A stretch of 64,000 bases of DNA, from NCBI RefSeq assembly GCF_000214725.1, contig NC_015574.1:1-64000 (forward strand), given 5' to 3'. Every line of letters begins with the position of its first letter. The first letter of the stretch is position 1. This stretch comes from Methanobacterium paludis (lineage in GTDB: Archaea > Methanobacteriota > Methanobacteria > Methanobacteriales > Methanobacteriaceae). Below the pieces are notes generated by a model. The model did not search any database and had not been told where the DNA came from. It saw only the letters and a list, made by a program, of their open reading frames with translations. Shown piece after piece: positions 56,248 to 64,000 of the stretch. The position numbers and the translations under genes are program-made.

Positions 56248-58604
56248 AAGGGATGGAGAACCAGAAAAGGATAGGAGTTTTCATATGCCACTGCGGCGAC
56301 AACATCTCAAGAAGCATTGACATGAAAAGGTTAAAAGATGCCATAATCGATGAAGATGTGGTGGGGGTGGATGAAAATTCTTACCTGTGCTCTGTCAACG
56401 GAGAGAAACTGATGCAGGACAGGATAAAATCCTTGGATCTGGATGGAGCGGTTGTGGCAGCGTGTTCTCCAGAAGTCCACGAGCAGAAGTTTCGAAAATG
56501 TGCTGAAACTGCCGGGATCAACAGGTACATGGTTGATGTTGCCAACATCCGGGAACAATGTGCCTGGATAACCAAGGATCCAGACCCAACGCTTCGAGCC
56601 ATCGACACGGTCAAATCATCCATAAGGGCCATGAAACACGGCAAACCAAGGTACAACATCGATTTAAATGTTGTTAAAAGTGCTTTGGTAATTGGGGGAG
56701 GCATATCCGGCATAACAACTGCACTATCACTTGCCCGACAGAACATCAAAGTGTACCTGCTGGAGAAAAGCCCAACCATCGGTGGGAACATGGTTAGGAT
56801 AGGCAAGGTTTTCTCGGCAGACACACTGAGTGAAGAATGTGCAATGTGCTCCCTCGGCCCGATCATGAGCGAAGTGGCAGAACATCCCAACATCGAGGTC
56901 CTCACCCTTTCCCAGGTCACAGAAGTCACAGGACACGCTGGAGACTTCAAGGTTAAACTCAGCACAGGCCCATTTATGGTTGACCCGGATAAATGCACAT
57001 CCTGCGGTGAATGTTCAAAAGCCTGCAATGTGGAGGTACCTGACGAATGGAATGCAAACCTTTCAACCCGCAAAGCAGTTTACAGACCATTTCCCCAGGC
57101 AGTGCCCGGATCCTACACAATTGACGGTAATTCATGTGTTAAATGTGGAGCATGCATGGAATTGTGCTCTGCAGGTGCCATAAACCTTGATAATAAAGCA
57201 GATAACGCAACGATAAACGTTGGATCTGTGATAATTGCCACAGGCTACCAGGAGCTGGATCCTACCGGTAAGGAGGAGTTTGGCTACGGTGTAGACGAGG
57301 ATGTGATCACCCAGATGGAGCTTGCAAGGATGCTGGCTGTTAACGGACCCACATCTGGAAAGATCCTCACACCCTCAACTGGAGAAAAACCCAGAAGGAT
57401 CGTGATGGTTCAGTGTGTGGGTTCAAGGGACAGAAAAGCAGGATCCATACCCCACTGCTCAACCATATGCTGTATGGTGGCTTTGAAACATTCCAATTAT
57501 ATTGCAAACCATTTTAAAGGCACAGAAGTTTATATCTGTTACACTGACATGAGAACCCCTGGGACCTACGAGAACTACTACTTCGAAACCCAGAAAAAGG
57601 GTGAAAAAAGTATAAGATTCCTAAGGGGCAGGGTGGCTGAAGTCATCAGGGACGGGGATGGAATCCTCATTGCCAGGGTTGAAGACACCCTTGGCGGTGG
57701 TTTCTTGGAGATAGAAACGGACATGGTCGTGCTTTCATGTGCACTCAAACCTTCTGAAGGTGCAGAAGCCCTGGAGAACCTCTTTGGGGTGACTTTAACT
57801 CCCGAACTCTTTGTAATGGAAAAACATCCAAAGCTCAACCCGACAGAGACAACTGTTCCGGGAATCTTCGTATGCGGCACGGCAAAGGGGGCAATGGACA
57901 TTACAGGGGCCATAAACATGTCCAGATCTGCAGCTTCACAGGTTGCAGAGCTCATGGGCCCCGGTACAATCCAAATTGAACCCAAATTTGCAGTGATAGA
58001 TCCAGAAATATGTGAAACATGTGGAAAATGCGTTGATCACTGTTTTAAAGGTGCAATATATGTGGATGGGGATGTTTGCATCGACCCTTTTACCTGTTCA
58101 GGATGTGGTAACTGCATATCGAAGTGCCTTCAAAATGCAATTGAACTGCCAGGAAGCAGTGACCATGAGATATTTGCACGTATCGATGGATGCCTCGATG
58201 GTGAAGGTCCAAAGATCTTGGCCTTTTTGGATGAAAAAATAGCTTACGTTGCTGCAGACAATGTTGGGTTGAATAGATTGAGTTATCCATCTGAAGTACG
58301 TATAATAAGGGTTCCGTCTGTTGCGAGGCTTGAGTTGAAACATTTACTCCATGCCTTCAAGAGGGGTGCATCAGGAATATTTCTCGCAGACGGTACTGGT
58401 AACTCGTCTGGAAGTCAGGCTGGGGAAAAAATAAGACTGAAGGTTGAAGAGCTCAAAGAAGGATTAACTTCTGAGGGAATCGACCCAAAGCAATTGATGT
58501 TTTACGAGGCGTATCTACCTCATTACAAGGGAATGGCGTCCAGACTTGAGGAATTTTCAGGGATTATTAAACAAACACGTACCAAGAATGATCTTAAACA
58601 TTAA
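56244..58604 (+). CDS. hdrA: HdrA paralogue with fused, cysteine-less MvhD-like domain
   Basis: A 786-residue protein: N-terminal HdrA domain with ICHCGDNIS (Cys15, Cys17), FAD-binding VIGGGISGITTALSLA near 151, ferredoxin motifs CTSCGECSKAC (~251) and CVKCGACMELC (~298), the second FAD half, then CETCGKCVDHC (~590) and CSGCGNCISKC (~618). Residues ~657-786 resemble MvhD, the [2Fe-2S] subunit that carries electrons from hydrogenase to HdrA. The three MvhD cysteine motifs are gone: the positions read FLDEKIAY, RVPSVARL and DGTGNSSGS. HdrA-MvhD fusions are known, but an MvhD without cysteines cannot bind its cluster. An alternative start is the ATG at 56253. Confidence 0.9.
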   Translation: MKGMENQKRIGVFICHCGDNISRSIDMKRLKDAIIDEDVVGVDENSYLCSVNGEKLMQDRIKSLDLDGAVVAACSPEVHEQKFRKCAETAGINRYMVDVANIREQCAWITKDPDPTLRAIDTVKSSIRAMKHGKPRYNIDLNVVKSALVIGGGISGITTALSLARQNIKVYLLEKSPTIGGNMVRIGKVFSADTLSEECAMCSLGPIMSEVAEHPNIEVLTLSQVTEVTGHAGDFKVKLSTGPFMVDPDKCTSCGECSKACNVEVPDEWNANLSTRKAVYRPFPQAVPGSYTIDGNSCVKCGACMELCSAGAINLDNKADNATINVGSVIIATGYQELDPTGKEEFGYGVDEDVITQMELARMLAVNGPTSGKILTPSTGEKPRRIVMVQCVGSRDRKAGSIPHCSTICCMVALKHSNYIANHFKGTEVYICYTDMRTPGTYENYYFETQKKGEKSIRFLRGRVAEVIRDGDGILIARVEDTLGGGFLEIETDMVVLSCALKPSEGAEALENLFGVTLTPELFVMEKHPKLNPTETTVPGIFVCGTAKGAMDITGAINMSRSAASQVAELMGPGTIQIEPKFAVIDPEICETCGKCVDHCFKGAIYVDGDVCIDPFTCSGCGNCISKCLQNAIELPGSSDHEIFARIDGCLDGEGPKILAFLDEKIAYVAADNVGLNRLSYPSEVRIIRVPSVARLELKHLLHAFKRGASGIFLADGTGNSSGSQAGEKIRLKVEELKEGLTSEGIDPKQLMFYEAYLPHYKGMASRLEEFSGIIKQTRTKNDLKH

Positions 58605-59048
58605 ATCCTTAATTTTTTAAGGTACGAATTTTCAATTAATTAACAGCTCTTTTAATCTTTAAAATTGGATTACGATCCTCTGATTGATACGTATAAAAAA
58701 CGTGCATCGTATATCGTAAATGGTTTGTTTTTTTCTATTTGAACTTGGTTTAAAATGTTTTATACATAAAAAGGCTTATTTAATTTATTTTAGAATAATA
58801 TTCTATTTTTAAGATTATTGGTTTGTATAAATCTCATTAAAACATTTATAACTATTTTAAAACATTACACTCTTTTTTAAGTGATTTATAATTGTTTTAA
58901 ATCTCTTGATTGTTGTAAGGATTTTAGAATATTCTGTAATACCTCTTAAAGGTTATATAGAATGATAAGTAGATTATATCATGTCGATTTTATGATGTTA
59001 ACATTGTTAATCGATTTCATAAAATAGTTAATCAAAAAGGAGGTTAAA
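58605..59048. other. Gene-free interval with a partial copy of the hdr promoter element
   Basis: About 440 bases with no supported ORF. GATACGTATA at 58686-58695 repeats the first ten bases of the element upstream of hdrC, followed by GCATCGTATATCGTAAAT. The match then decays and the site is 363 bases before the next gene, so its relevance is unclear. The rest is promoter-type AT-rich sequence. Confidence 0.4.
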
Positions 59049-61214
59049 ATGCATAAAAATGTAATATTTTTAGTGCTTATCTGTGCTACAGTGGTCATGT
59101 TCAGCGGAGCTGTTTCAGCGGCTGATGTGCCTTCTGCCAATTTCACTGCGGATAAGTACTGGGGAGTAAACAATGTAACTACCCATTTCACCGACACATC
59201 CACTGGCAACCCTACAAACTGGAACTGGAATTTTGGTGATGGAATTACAAGTACAGAACAGAACCCAACCCACACCTACTCAGCATTAGGTAGTTACAAT
59301 GTTAGTTTAACAGCAATAAACTCCGTTGGAAGTAGTACTAAGTCGATATCAAAGTGTATCAACGTTTTGAACAATTCTAATGTATTCACCAGCAGCAACG
59401 GTGTCACTTTTTTCGTGGCCAATGATGCAGGTGTGAAGTATGATATGCCTAATGGGGTTACAAATGATAACGGTGGAGTCTACCCTTACATTCCTCAGAC
59501 CTATTACATATGTAAAGGTGGTGGTGGTACAGCTCCGATTCAGTTATCAACAGATCCTAATTATGTGCCCGGTTTGGACTCTGGACCAGGTAGTTATACC
59601 AACAATGATAACCAGACTGGTACTTTTTATATAGTATTCCGAGGAGGTGTTGTGCATCTAGATGATGCTATTTTAATGCTTGCAGTAAACGGTACCATAG
59701 CTGATGATTTTAGTGTTACCATTACTTCAACTGGTTATACGTACACCCCACCAGCACCAGGTTTATCATCGGATCGAACAACTGCAAATCTTCAAAACAT
59801 CACTTATGTAACTAATGCACTCAATGAAACATTTTACAAAAGTGATTTCATCTACGAGCAGAACTGGAGACCATACAATCAAGTCAATTATCCGATCTAC
59901 AATGGAGAAAATGTCTCTGATCCAAACAATGATTTCCACCTCATGTTCATAGACCTTGATGTCGGGGCATTTTTTAGAGGCACGATTATCAACGGAACCA
60001 GCGCACTAAATTATGGGGCTATAACTGTCACCTATGCTTTCCACAATCTGGAAAATTTTGCAGCATTTGCAACTTATGGATGGTTCTCCTCATGTAACTG
60101 GGGAACAGGAATACCTCAAGCAAGTTACAACGGATTATGTGGTTACAACGTTATAGGAACTCCTAGGCCGGGATCTGATTTCACAGCCAACGCTACAAGT
60201 GGTAACAATTCACTGGATGTTAAGTTCACTGATAACAGTACCAACAATCCTACAAGCTGGAGCTGGGATTTCGGTGATGGAATCACTTCCACTGAACAGA
60301 ATCCAACCCACACCTACACCAAAGCTGGAAACTACACAGTTAAATTGACAACATCTAACGCAAACGTGGGTAACACAGAGATAAAAACAGGTTACATCAC
60401 TGTTTTGGATACTGTAGCTCCTACTATTGTTGCTAATGTTACTAGCGGTAATTATGATGTTGCTCAGAATGTGGCACTGAATGCTACAGATGATGGTGGA
60501 AATGCAACTATTTACTACACCACAGATGGTACTGATCCTACCATCAGTAGTCCGGTTTATACTGGACCAATCAACATCACTTCAACAACTACTTTGAAGT
60601 TTATTGCTGTTGATGCTGCTGGTAACCAGTCACCTATCCAGTCTGAAACGTACAACATTAAGTCTGATGTGTCTGTAGCTGTTACCGCATCTAAATCAAA
60701 TCCTCAAGTTGGTGATAATGTTACTTACACGTTTAAGGTGAGTAACAATGGACCTGGAGTTGCTAAGGATGTTGTTTACACTTACGTGATTCCTGAGGGT
60801 TTGGAATACCTTGGTGCAACTGTTGATCAGGGTACTGTATTGTATAATGCAACTACGAGGACTTTGACCTGGAATCTTGGTAATGTTGCTGTGGGCGACC
60901 CATACTTATGGCTCAATTTACATGTTTTGAGTGCAGGAACCTACAATTTACAGCCTACAATCCGTGTATCTGGTTACAATCCTGAATTGGATGGTAATGT
61001 TGGTTCTTTGATTGTGAATGCAGTTTCAGCCGATTCAAATGTAGTTAGTGGTTCAGGCAATGGTTCAGGCAATGGTACAGCTACTGTGAATGCAGCAACT
61101 GTTACCAAGACTATGAACACTGTGCCTATGCAGAGTACTGGTGCGCCTTTAACAGGCCTTGTTTCAGCTCTGTTACTTATTGGCAGTGGATTAGCATTGA
61201 GCAGGAAAAAATAA
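59049..61214 (+). CDS. Cell-surface protein with PKD, DUF3344-like and DUF11 domains
   Basis: A 721-residue secreted protein: signal peptide (1-26, ending AVSAAD), PKD domain at ~27-112 (WNWNFGDGITSTEQNP), and a DUF3344-like domain at ~117-370 (VTFFVANDAGVKYDMPNGVTNDN, PYNQVNYPIY, NFAAFATYGW). A second PKD at ~375-455, a chitobiase-type domain at ~457-540 and a DUF11 domain at ~542-660 (VGDNVTYTFKVSNNGPGVAKD) follow. The C-terminal membrane helix (APLTGLVSALLLIGSGLALSRKK) should anchor it at the surface. PKD and chitobiase parts resemble those of the 1711-residue protein. An AAGGAGGT ribosome site precedes the ATG. Confidence 0.9.
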   Translation: MHKNVIFLVLICATVVMFSGAVSAADVPSANFTADKYWGVNNVTTHFTDTSTGNPTNWNWNFGDGITSTEQNPTHTYSALGSYNVSLTAINSVGSSTKSISKCINVLNNSNVFTSSNGVTFFVANDAGVKYDMPNGVTNDNGGVYPYIPQTYYICKGGGGTAPIQLSTDPNYVPGLDSGPGSYTNNDNQTGTFYIVFRGGVVHLDDAILMLAVNGTIADDFSVTITSTGYTYTPPAPGLSSDRTTANLQNITYVTNALNETFYKSDFIYEQNWRPYNQVNYPIYNGENVSDPNNDFHLMFIDLDVGAFFRGTIINGTSALNYGAITVTYAFHNLENFAAFATYGWFSSCNWGTGIPQASYNGLCGYNVIGTPRPGSDFTANATSGNNSLDVKFTDNSTNNPTSWSWDFGDGITSTEQNPTHTYTKAGNYTVKLTTSNANVGNTEIKTGYITVLDTVAPTIVANVTSGNYDVAQNVALNATDDGGNATIYYTTDGTDPTISSPVYTGPINITSTTTLKFIAVDAAGNQSPIQSETYNIKSDVSVAVTASKSNPQVGDNVTYTFKVSNNGPGVAKDVVYTYVIPEGLEYLGATVDQGTVLYNATTRTLTWNLGNVAVGDPYLWLNLHVLSAGTYNLQPTIRVSGYNPELDGNVGSLIVNAVSADSNVVSGSGNGSGNGTATVNAATVTKTMNTVPMQSTGAPLTGLVSALLLIGSGLALSRKK

Positions 61215-61224
61215 ATCCTATTTC

Positions 61225-61250
61225 CCTTTTTTTATTTTTTTATTTTTTTT
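61225..61250 (+). terminator. Oligo-T terminator of the second surface protein
   Basis: Three T-runs (seven, seven and eight) separated by single A's start 11 bases after the stop, closely matching the terminator after the giant surface protein. Confidence 0.65.
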
Positions 61251-61573
61251 GAGTAACATACAACCCAATTTTTGAAATAACCACTTTGTCTCTTTTTAAG
61301 CAGTTGTAAAGGGTATTTGATGATTTAAGTACCATCATTAAGGTATAAATTGAAATATCTTTGAAAGTTCAACAAAAGAAGATATTAGATTTTATTTTTG
61401 AGCTTAAAATTAAAAAACCTTAGAAATAATATGAGTAACTAAAATAAAAACTTATTTTAGAAGATTTTAACAGTATATGCGTGTTATAATCCAATATTTT
61501 AAATGTAATTTAGATCAAAGTCATTATTTCACAGTCATATCCAAGTCATATTATTTCATACCTAATAAATAAC

Positions 61574-61603
61574 GATATGTTTATATATACATTTCGATTA
61601 TCT
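61574..61603 (+). promoter_or_regulatory. Shared 30-bp promoter element, copy C (ferredoxin-FwdF pair)
   Basis: The element reads GATATGTTTATATATACATT then TCGATTATCT and aligns without gaps to the hdrC upstream element at 22 of 30 positions, including the TATA core and CATTTCG. It starts 76 bases before the ferredoxin ATG; the copy before the TiaS-like gene starts 77 bases before its ATG, a near-identical spacing. Confidence 0.6.
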
Positions 61604-61649
61604 ATATATTATATATGTAATTCAAACAATTCTTAAACAAGGTGATAAA

Positions 61650-61841
61650 ATGCCAGTGATCATAGACGATGAAAAATGTGGAAAAATAACGAACTGCCCT
61701 GGAGAAGGATTATGTGTCAAAATCTGTGAAAAAGGGGCTCTTGAAGAAGTAGATGGAAACGTGGTTATAAATCCTGAAAAATGCGATGATTGTGATCTAT
61801 GCATCCAGAACTGTCCGAACCAGGCCATATCAAAGGCATAA
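61650..61841 (+). CDS. Small dicluster ferredoxin-like protein
   Basis: A 63-residue ferredoxin. The second motif is regular (CDDCDLCIQNCP). The first is stretched: CGKITNCPGEGLCVKIC, i.e. C-x5-C-x5-C-x3-C, so the first cluster has unusual spacing. It lies 19 bases before the FwdF-like polyferredoxin gene and is probably co-transcribed; in some methanogens a small ferredoxin-like gene (fwdH) precedes fwdF. GGTGAT gives the ribosome site. It is probably an electron carrier or polyferredoxin partner. Confidence 0.88.
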   Translation: MPVIIDDEKCGKITNCPGEGLCVKICEKGALEEVDGNVVINPEKCDDCDLCIQNCPNQAISKA

Positions 61842-61860
61842 TATATCAAGAGTGATAAAA

Positions 61861-62850
61861 ATGGTTTCTATAGAAAGAAATGGGGGACAGAAACGTTCTC
61901 TGACCCATTTAAACGAAAAGTGCACGGGCTGCGGCATTTGCACAGAGATATGTCCAACAGGATCCCTGAAAACAGGACCTGTGCTTCCAATAGCCCGAGG
62001 GCTTGTGAAGATGGATTACCTTAACATAAACAAGAACACATGTGCGCTCTGCGGTCTTTGTGCTGCTGTATGCCCATTTGAAGCCCTGGAATTTACCATA
62101 GATGGGGAAAACATAAAGGAATTAGAACAGTACCCCAAATGGAATCAAGAATGCGAAATTGATGAAGATACCTGCATATACTGCAAAGCCTGCGAAAGAG
62201 CCTGTCCAAAAGATGCCATAACAGTTGCAAGAGAGCTGCCAGAAAGGTCAAAGCTTGTAACAGGTGAGATTAGTGTTGACCCGGAAAAATGTATTAACTG
62301 CAAGGTATGCGAGGAAATGTGCCCTGCAGGGGCCATAGAAATCAAACAGGACAGTCCAACATCATACGAAGTCAAGATAGATGAGGATAAATGTGTTTAC
62401 TGCCTTGTATGCAGACGTACCTGTCCAACAGATGCTATAAAAGCTGTATGTGCATCATGTGCGTATTCGGAGTATAACATTAACCCTGAAGACACTGAAA
62501 TCAAAGGCAACATCTTTTTGAACGAAGAAAAGTGCATCAACTGCGGATGGTGTCAGGATATATGTCCCGTTAACGCTCCAACCATTTCAAAACCATTTGA
62601 AGGCGAAATATCCACAAACAAGGAAGAATGCAAGGGTGAATCATGCCATGCATGTGTGGATGTCTGTCCCTGCAATGCAGCGAGCATTGTTGACGGCAAA
62701 TCTCAGATAAACCCTGAGTTTTGTGTGTTATGCGGTGCATGCACCCAGGTCTGCCCACAAAGCTGCATCAGCTTGAAGCGGGAGAAAATGAACCTGGAGA
62801 ATGTTCGCTCCAAATCATGGAAGAAAGCCCTTGGCAGTTTGATTGATTGA
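61861..62850 (+). CDS. fwdF: FwdF-like polyferredoxin (8 [4Fe-4S] motifs)
   Basis: A 329-residue polyferredoxin with about eight cluster motifs: CTGCGICTEICP, CALCGLCAAVCP, CIYCKACERACP, CINCKVCEEMCP, CVYCLVCRRTCP, CINCGWCQDICP, the variant CKGESCHACVDVCP and CVLCGACTQVCP. The stretch GPVLPIARGLVKMDYLNI matches the FwdF subunit of formylmethanofuran dehydrogenase, which wires Fwd to heterodisulfide reductase. The frame is open from 61786, but the ATG at 61861 with AGAGTGAT before it gives the family N-terminus. No other fwd genes follow, so this is an isolated ferredoxin-fwdF pair. Confidence 0.8.
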   Translation: MVSIERNGGQKRSLTHLNEKCTGCGICTEICPTGSLKTGPVLPIARGLVKMDYLNINKNTCALCGLCAAVCPFEALEFTIDGENIKELEQYPKWNQECEIDEDTCIYCKACERACPKDAITVARELPERSKLVTGEISVDPEKCINCKVCEEMCPAGAIEIKQDSPTSYEVKIDEDKCVYCLVCRRTCPTDAIKAVCASCAYSEYNINPEDTEIKGNIFLNEEKCINCGWCQDICPVNAPTISKPFEGEISTNKEECKGESCHACVDVCPCNAASIVDGKSQINPEFCVLCGACTQVCPQSCISLKREKMNLENVRSKSWKKALGSLID

Positions 62851-63022
62851 AAATGAACCCTTATTTGAATGTTGAAATAGTTATTCAATGAGAGTATCAA
62901 TCTTTTTTTATCCTTCTTTTTTAAACCAATATCATTTATTTTTCTTTTGGCCAGCTTGAAGAGCTTCTTATCACGAGGTATTTATAGAATATTTGAGCAT
63001 GTATAAGGGACATTGTCTAATA

Positions 63023-63190
63023 TATGTGACAGTCCGTCAAGTTAGAGTAAGTAACTTAAGTTACAGAGAACAATTAGACTTTTATTTTTGATAAACTTAA
63101 ACAAAAGTATGTGACAGTCTGTTTAAGGCAAGTAAACTGAGATTTCTACAAAAGAGTATATTATATTTTTATTTTAGATAGTTGAAAAGG
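63023..63190. repeat. Imperfect ~85-bp tandem duplication upstream of the TiaS-like gene
   Basis: Two tandem copies start TATGTGACAGTCCGT (63023) and TATGTGACAGTCTGT (63108) and continue with matching AAGTAA, TTTTTATTTT and GATA stretches. The first copy contains a perfect 14-bp palindrome, GTAACTTAAGTTAC (63051-63064). No ORF is supported between 62851 and 63335. Confidence 0.65.
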
Positions 63191-63258
63191 AACTTAAAAC
63201 TTAAATAAATACGAATCAAGTGATTTAAAGACTTATTTTCGAGAGCGCCATCAAAATA

Positions 63259-63288
63259 GATACGTATATATTATCATATCGCATAGTT
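63259..63288 (+). promoter_or_regulatory. Shared 30-bp promoter element, copy B (TiaS-like gene)
   Basis: GATACGTATATATT then ATCATATCGCATAGTT matches the hdrC upstream element at 27 of 30 positions. It begins 77 bases before the start codon, placing its TATA core where a promoter is expected. Confidence 0.7.
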
Positions 63289-63335
63289 CATATAAATAAA
63301 GATTAAGGTAAAAAAACCAATTAAAGGAGTTTAAC

Positions 63336-64000
63336 ATGATTTACGTGAGTATGGACGATACAGACAACCTTGAATCTAGAGGGACGGGAAGTTTAGCCCG
63401 TACAATAGCAGGGGAACTCTCAAAAGACTATCAAATTTACGGCGTCACTCGCCACCAGCTTTACGACCATCCAGATATCCCGTACACATCCCATAACACC
63501 TGTGCTGTTATCCAAATTGAAAACAAAGGTGTTGAGTTTGTGGATGAGATATTTGAAAGGGTAAAACGTGAAATACTGGATGATTTTATGGAAGGAAGCG
63601 ATCCCGGACTTGTTGTGGCCCATGATAACCAGATTACACCTGCTATGGTTGCATTTGGGATTGATGCCAAGTGTATCGTGCTGAACCAGCAAAGAGCAAG
63701 AAAATTGGCAGATAACCTGGACATAAGGCTGGAAGGCCTTGGAGGCACAGAAGACGGAGTTATAGGGGCAATGGCTGGTGTGGGGCTGGCATCAAGCAGA
63801 TATGATGGTAGATTCCTGAGGATTGGGACTGAAGATGTAAAAGGATATACAAAAACTGCTGAAGAACTCTTTGAGGCCGGGGTTGACCAAATAGTGACGG
63901 TTGACGGCTGTAATGTTACAGAGGGCTTGATCCACAATCCTCAAGGCAGACTGCTCAAAACATGCCCCTTAGGTGACAAGATCATCCTCTTTGTTGAAGA
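63336..64000 (+). CDS. TiaS-like (tRNA-Ile2 agmatinylcytidine synthetase superfamily) protein, partial
   Basis: An intact frame of 221 codons runs off the window end. The N-terminus YVSMDDTDNLESRGTGSLAR matches the DDTD start of TiaS, and LEGLGGTEDGVIGAMAGVGLASS matches its GGTEDGVIGALA region. TiaS modifies the anticodon C34 of tRNA-Ile2 with agmatine; short paralogues lacking the C-terminal OB-fold and zinc domains exist and have no known role. Whether this is full-length TiaS or such a paralogue cannot be seen here. AAAGGAG lies six bases before the ATG. It shares its promoter element with hdrCBA. Confidence 0.75.
   Translation, partial: MIYVSMDDTDNLESRGTGSLARTIAGELSKDYQIYGVTRHQLYDHPDIPYTSHNTCAVIQIENKGVEFVDEIFERVKREILDDFMEGSDPGLVVAHDNQITPAMVAFGIDAKCIVLNQQRARKLADNLDIRLEGLGGTEDGVIGAMAGVGLASSRYDGRFLRIGTEDVKGYTKTAEELFEAGVDQIVTVDGCNVTEGLIHNPQGRLLKTCPLGDKIILFVE

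Overview
The window is archaeal and almost certainly from a hydrogenotrophic methanogen of the Methanobacteriales, most likely a mesophilic Methanobacterium-type genome. Evidence: F420-dependent methylene-H4MPT dehydrogenase (mtd), fused Fae-Hps, a coenzyme F430 amidase (cfbB), Alba, trpB2, CTP-dependent riboflavin kinase, a FwdF-like polyferredoxin and an HdrCBA set. DNA is AT-rich, intergenic regions carry TATA boxes, and ribosome sites are GGAGG or GGTGAT. The gene order mtd, hisB, fae-hps, trpB2, leuA-type synthase, alba, gatA agrees with my memory of the Methanothermobacter mtd locus; this was not checked. No tRNA, rRNA, insertion sequence or CRISPR array was seen.

Layout. 0-1.5 kb: ParA ATPase plus a small partner carrying a ParB-like N-terminal peptide, flanked by a 20-bp AT-rich palindrome. 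1.6-14.8 kb: radical SAM protein, LemA/DUF2207 pair, cfbB, glycosyltransferase-like protein, mtd, HD protein, a frameshifted metallo-hydrolase, FUSC-type membrane protein, potassium channel. 14.8-28 kb: hisB with an overlapping ferredoxin, ModE-type regulator, flavoprotein, fae-hps, trpB2 with a TrpY-type operator, PHP and DUF63 proteins, leuA-type synthase, response regulator, an orphan nitrogenase-like protein, alba. 28-33.6 kb: beta-propeller protein, PadR-regulated ABC exporter, and two DtxR-type boxes in front of a 35-residue ORF. 33.8-49 kb: housekeeping and transport genes (TIM-barrel protein, DUF362 protein, HAD, LysE, alanine dehydrogenase type, gatA, a CobB-like protein with reversed domain order, ribB, ribK, a BtuCF-type importer without its ATPase). 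49-61 kb: two large secreted surface proteins flanking a divergent hdrCBA operon. 61.5-64 kb: small ferredoxin plus FwdF-like polyferredoxin, then a TiaS-like gene that runs off the end.

The most interesting part is 54.5-64 kb. Three separate transcription units (hdrCBA paralogue, ferredoxin-FwdF pair, TiaS-like gene) have the same 30-bp promoter-region element without gaps. The HdrA carries a fused MvhD domain that has lost all its cysteines, and the HdrB has lost ligands of one of its two clusters. I infer a co-regulated accessory Hdr/Fwd electron-transfer module that differs from the housekeeping Mvh-Hdr-Fwd complex.
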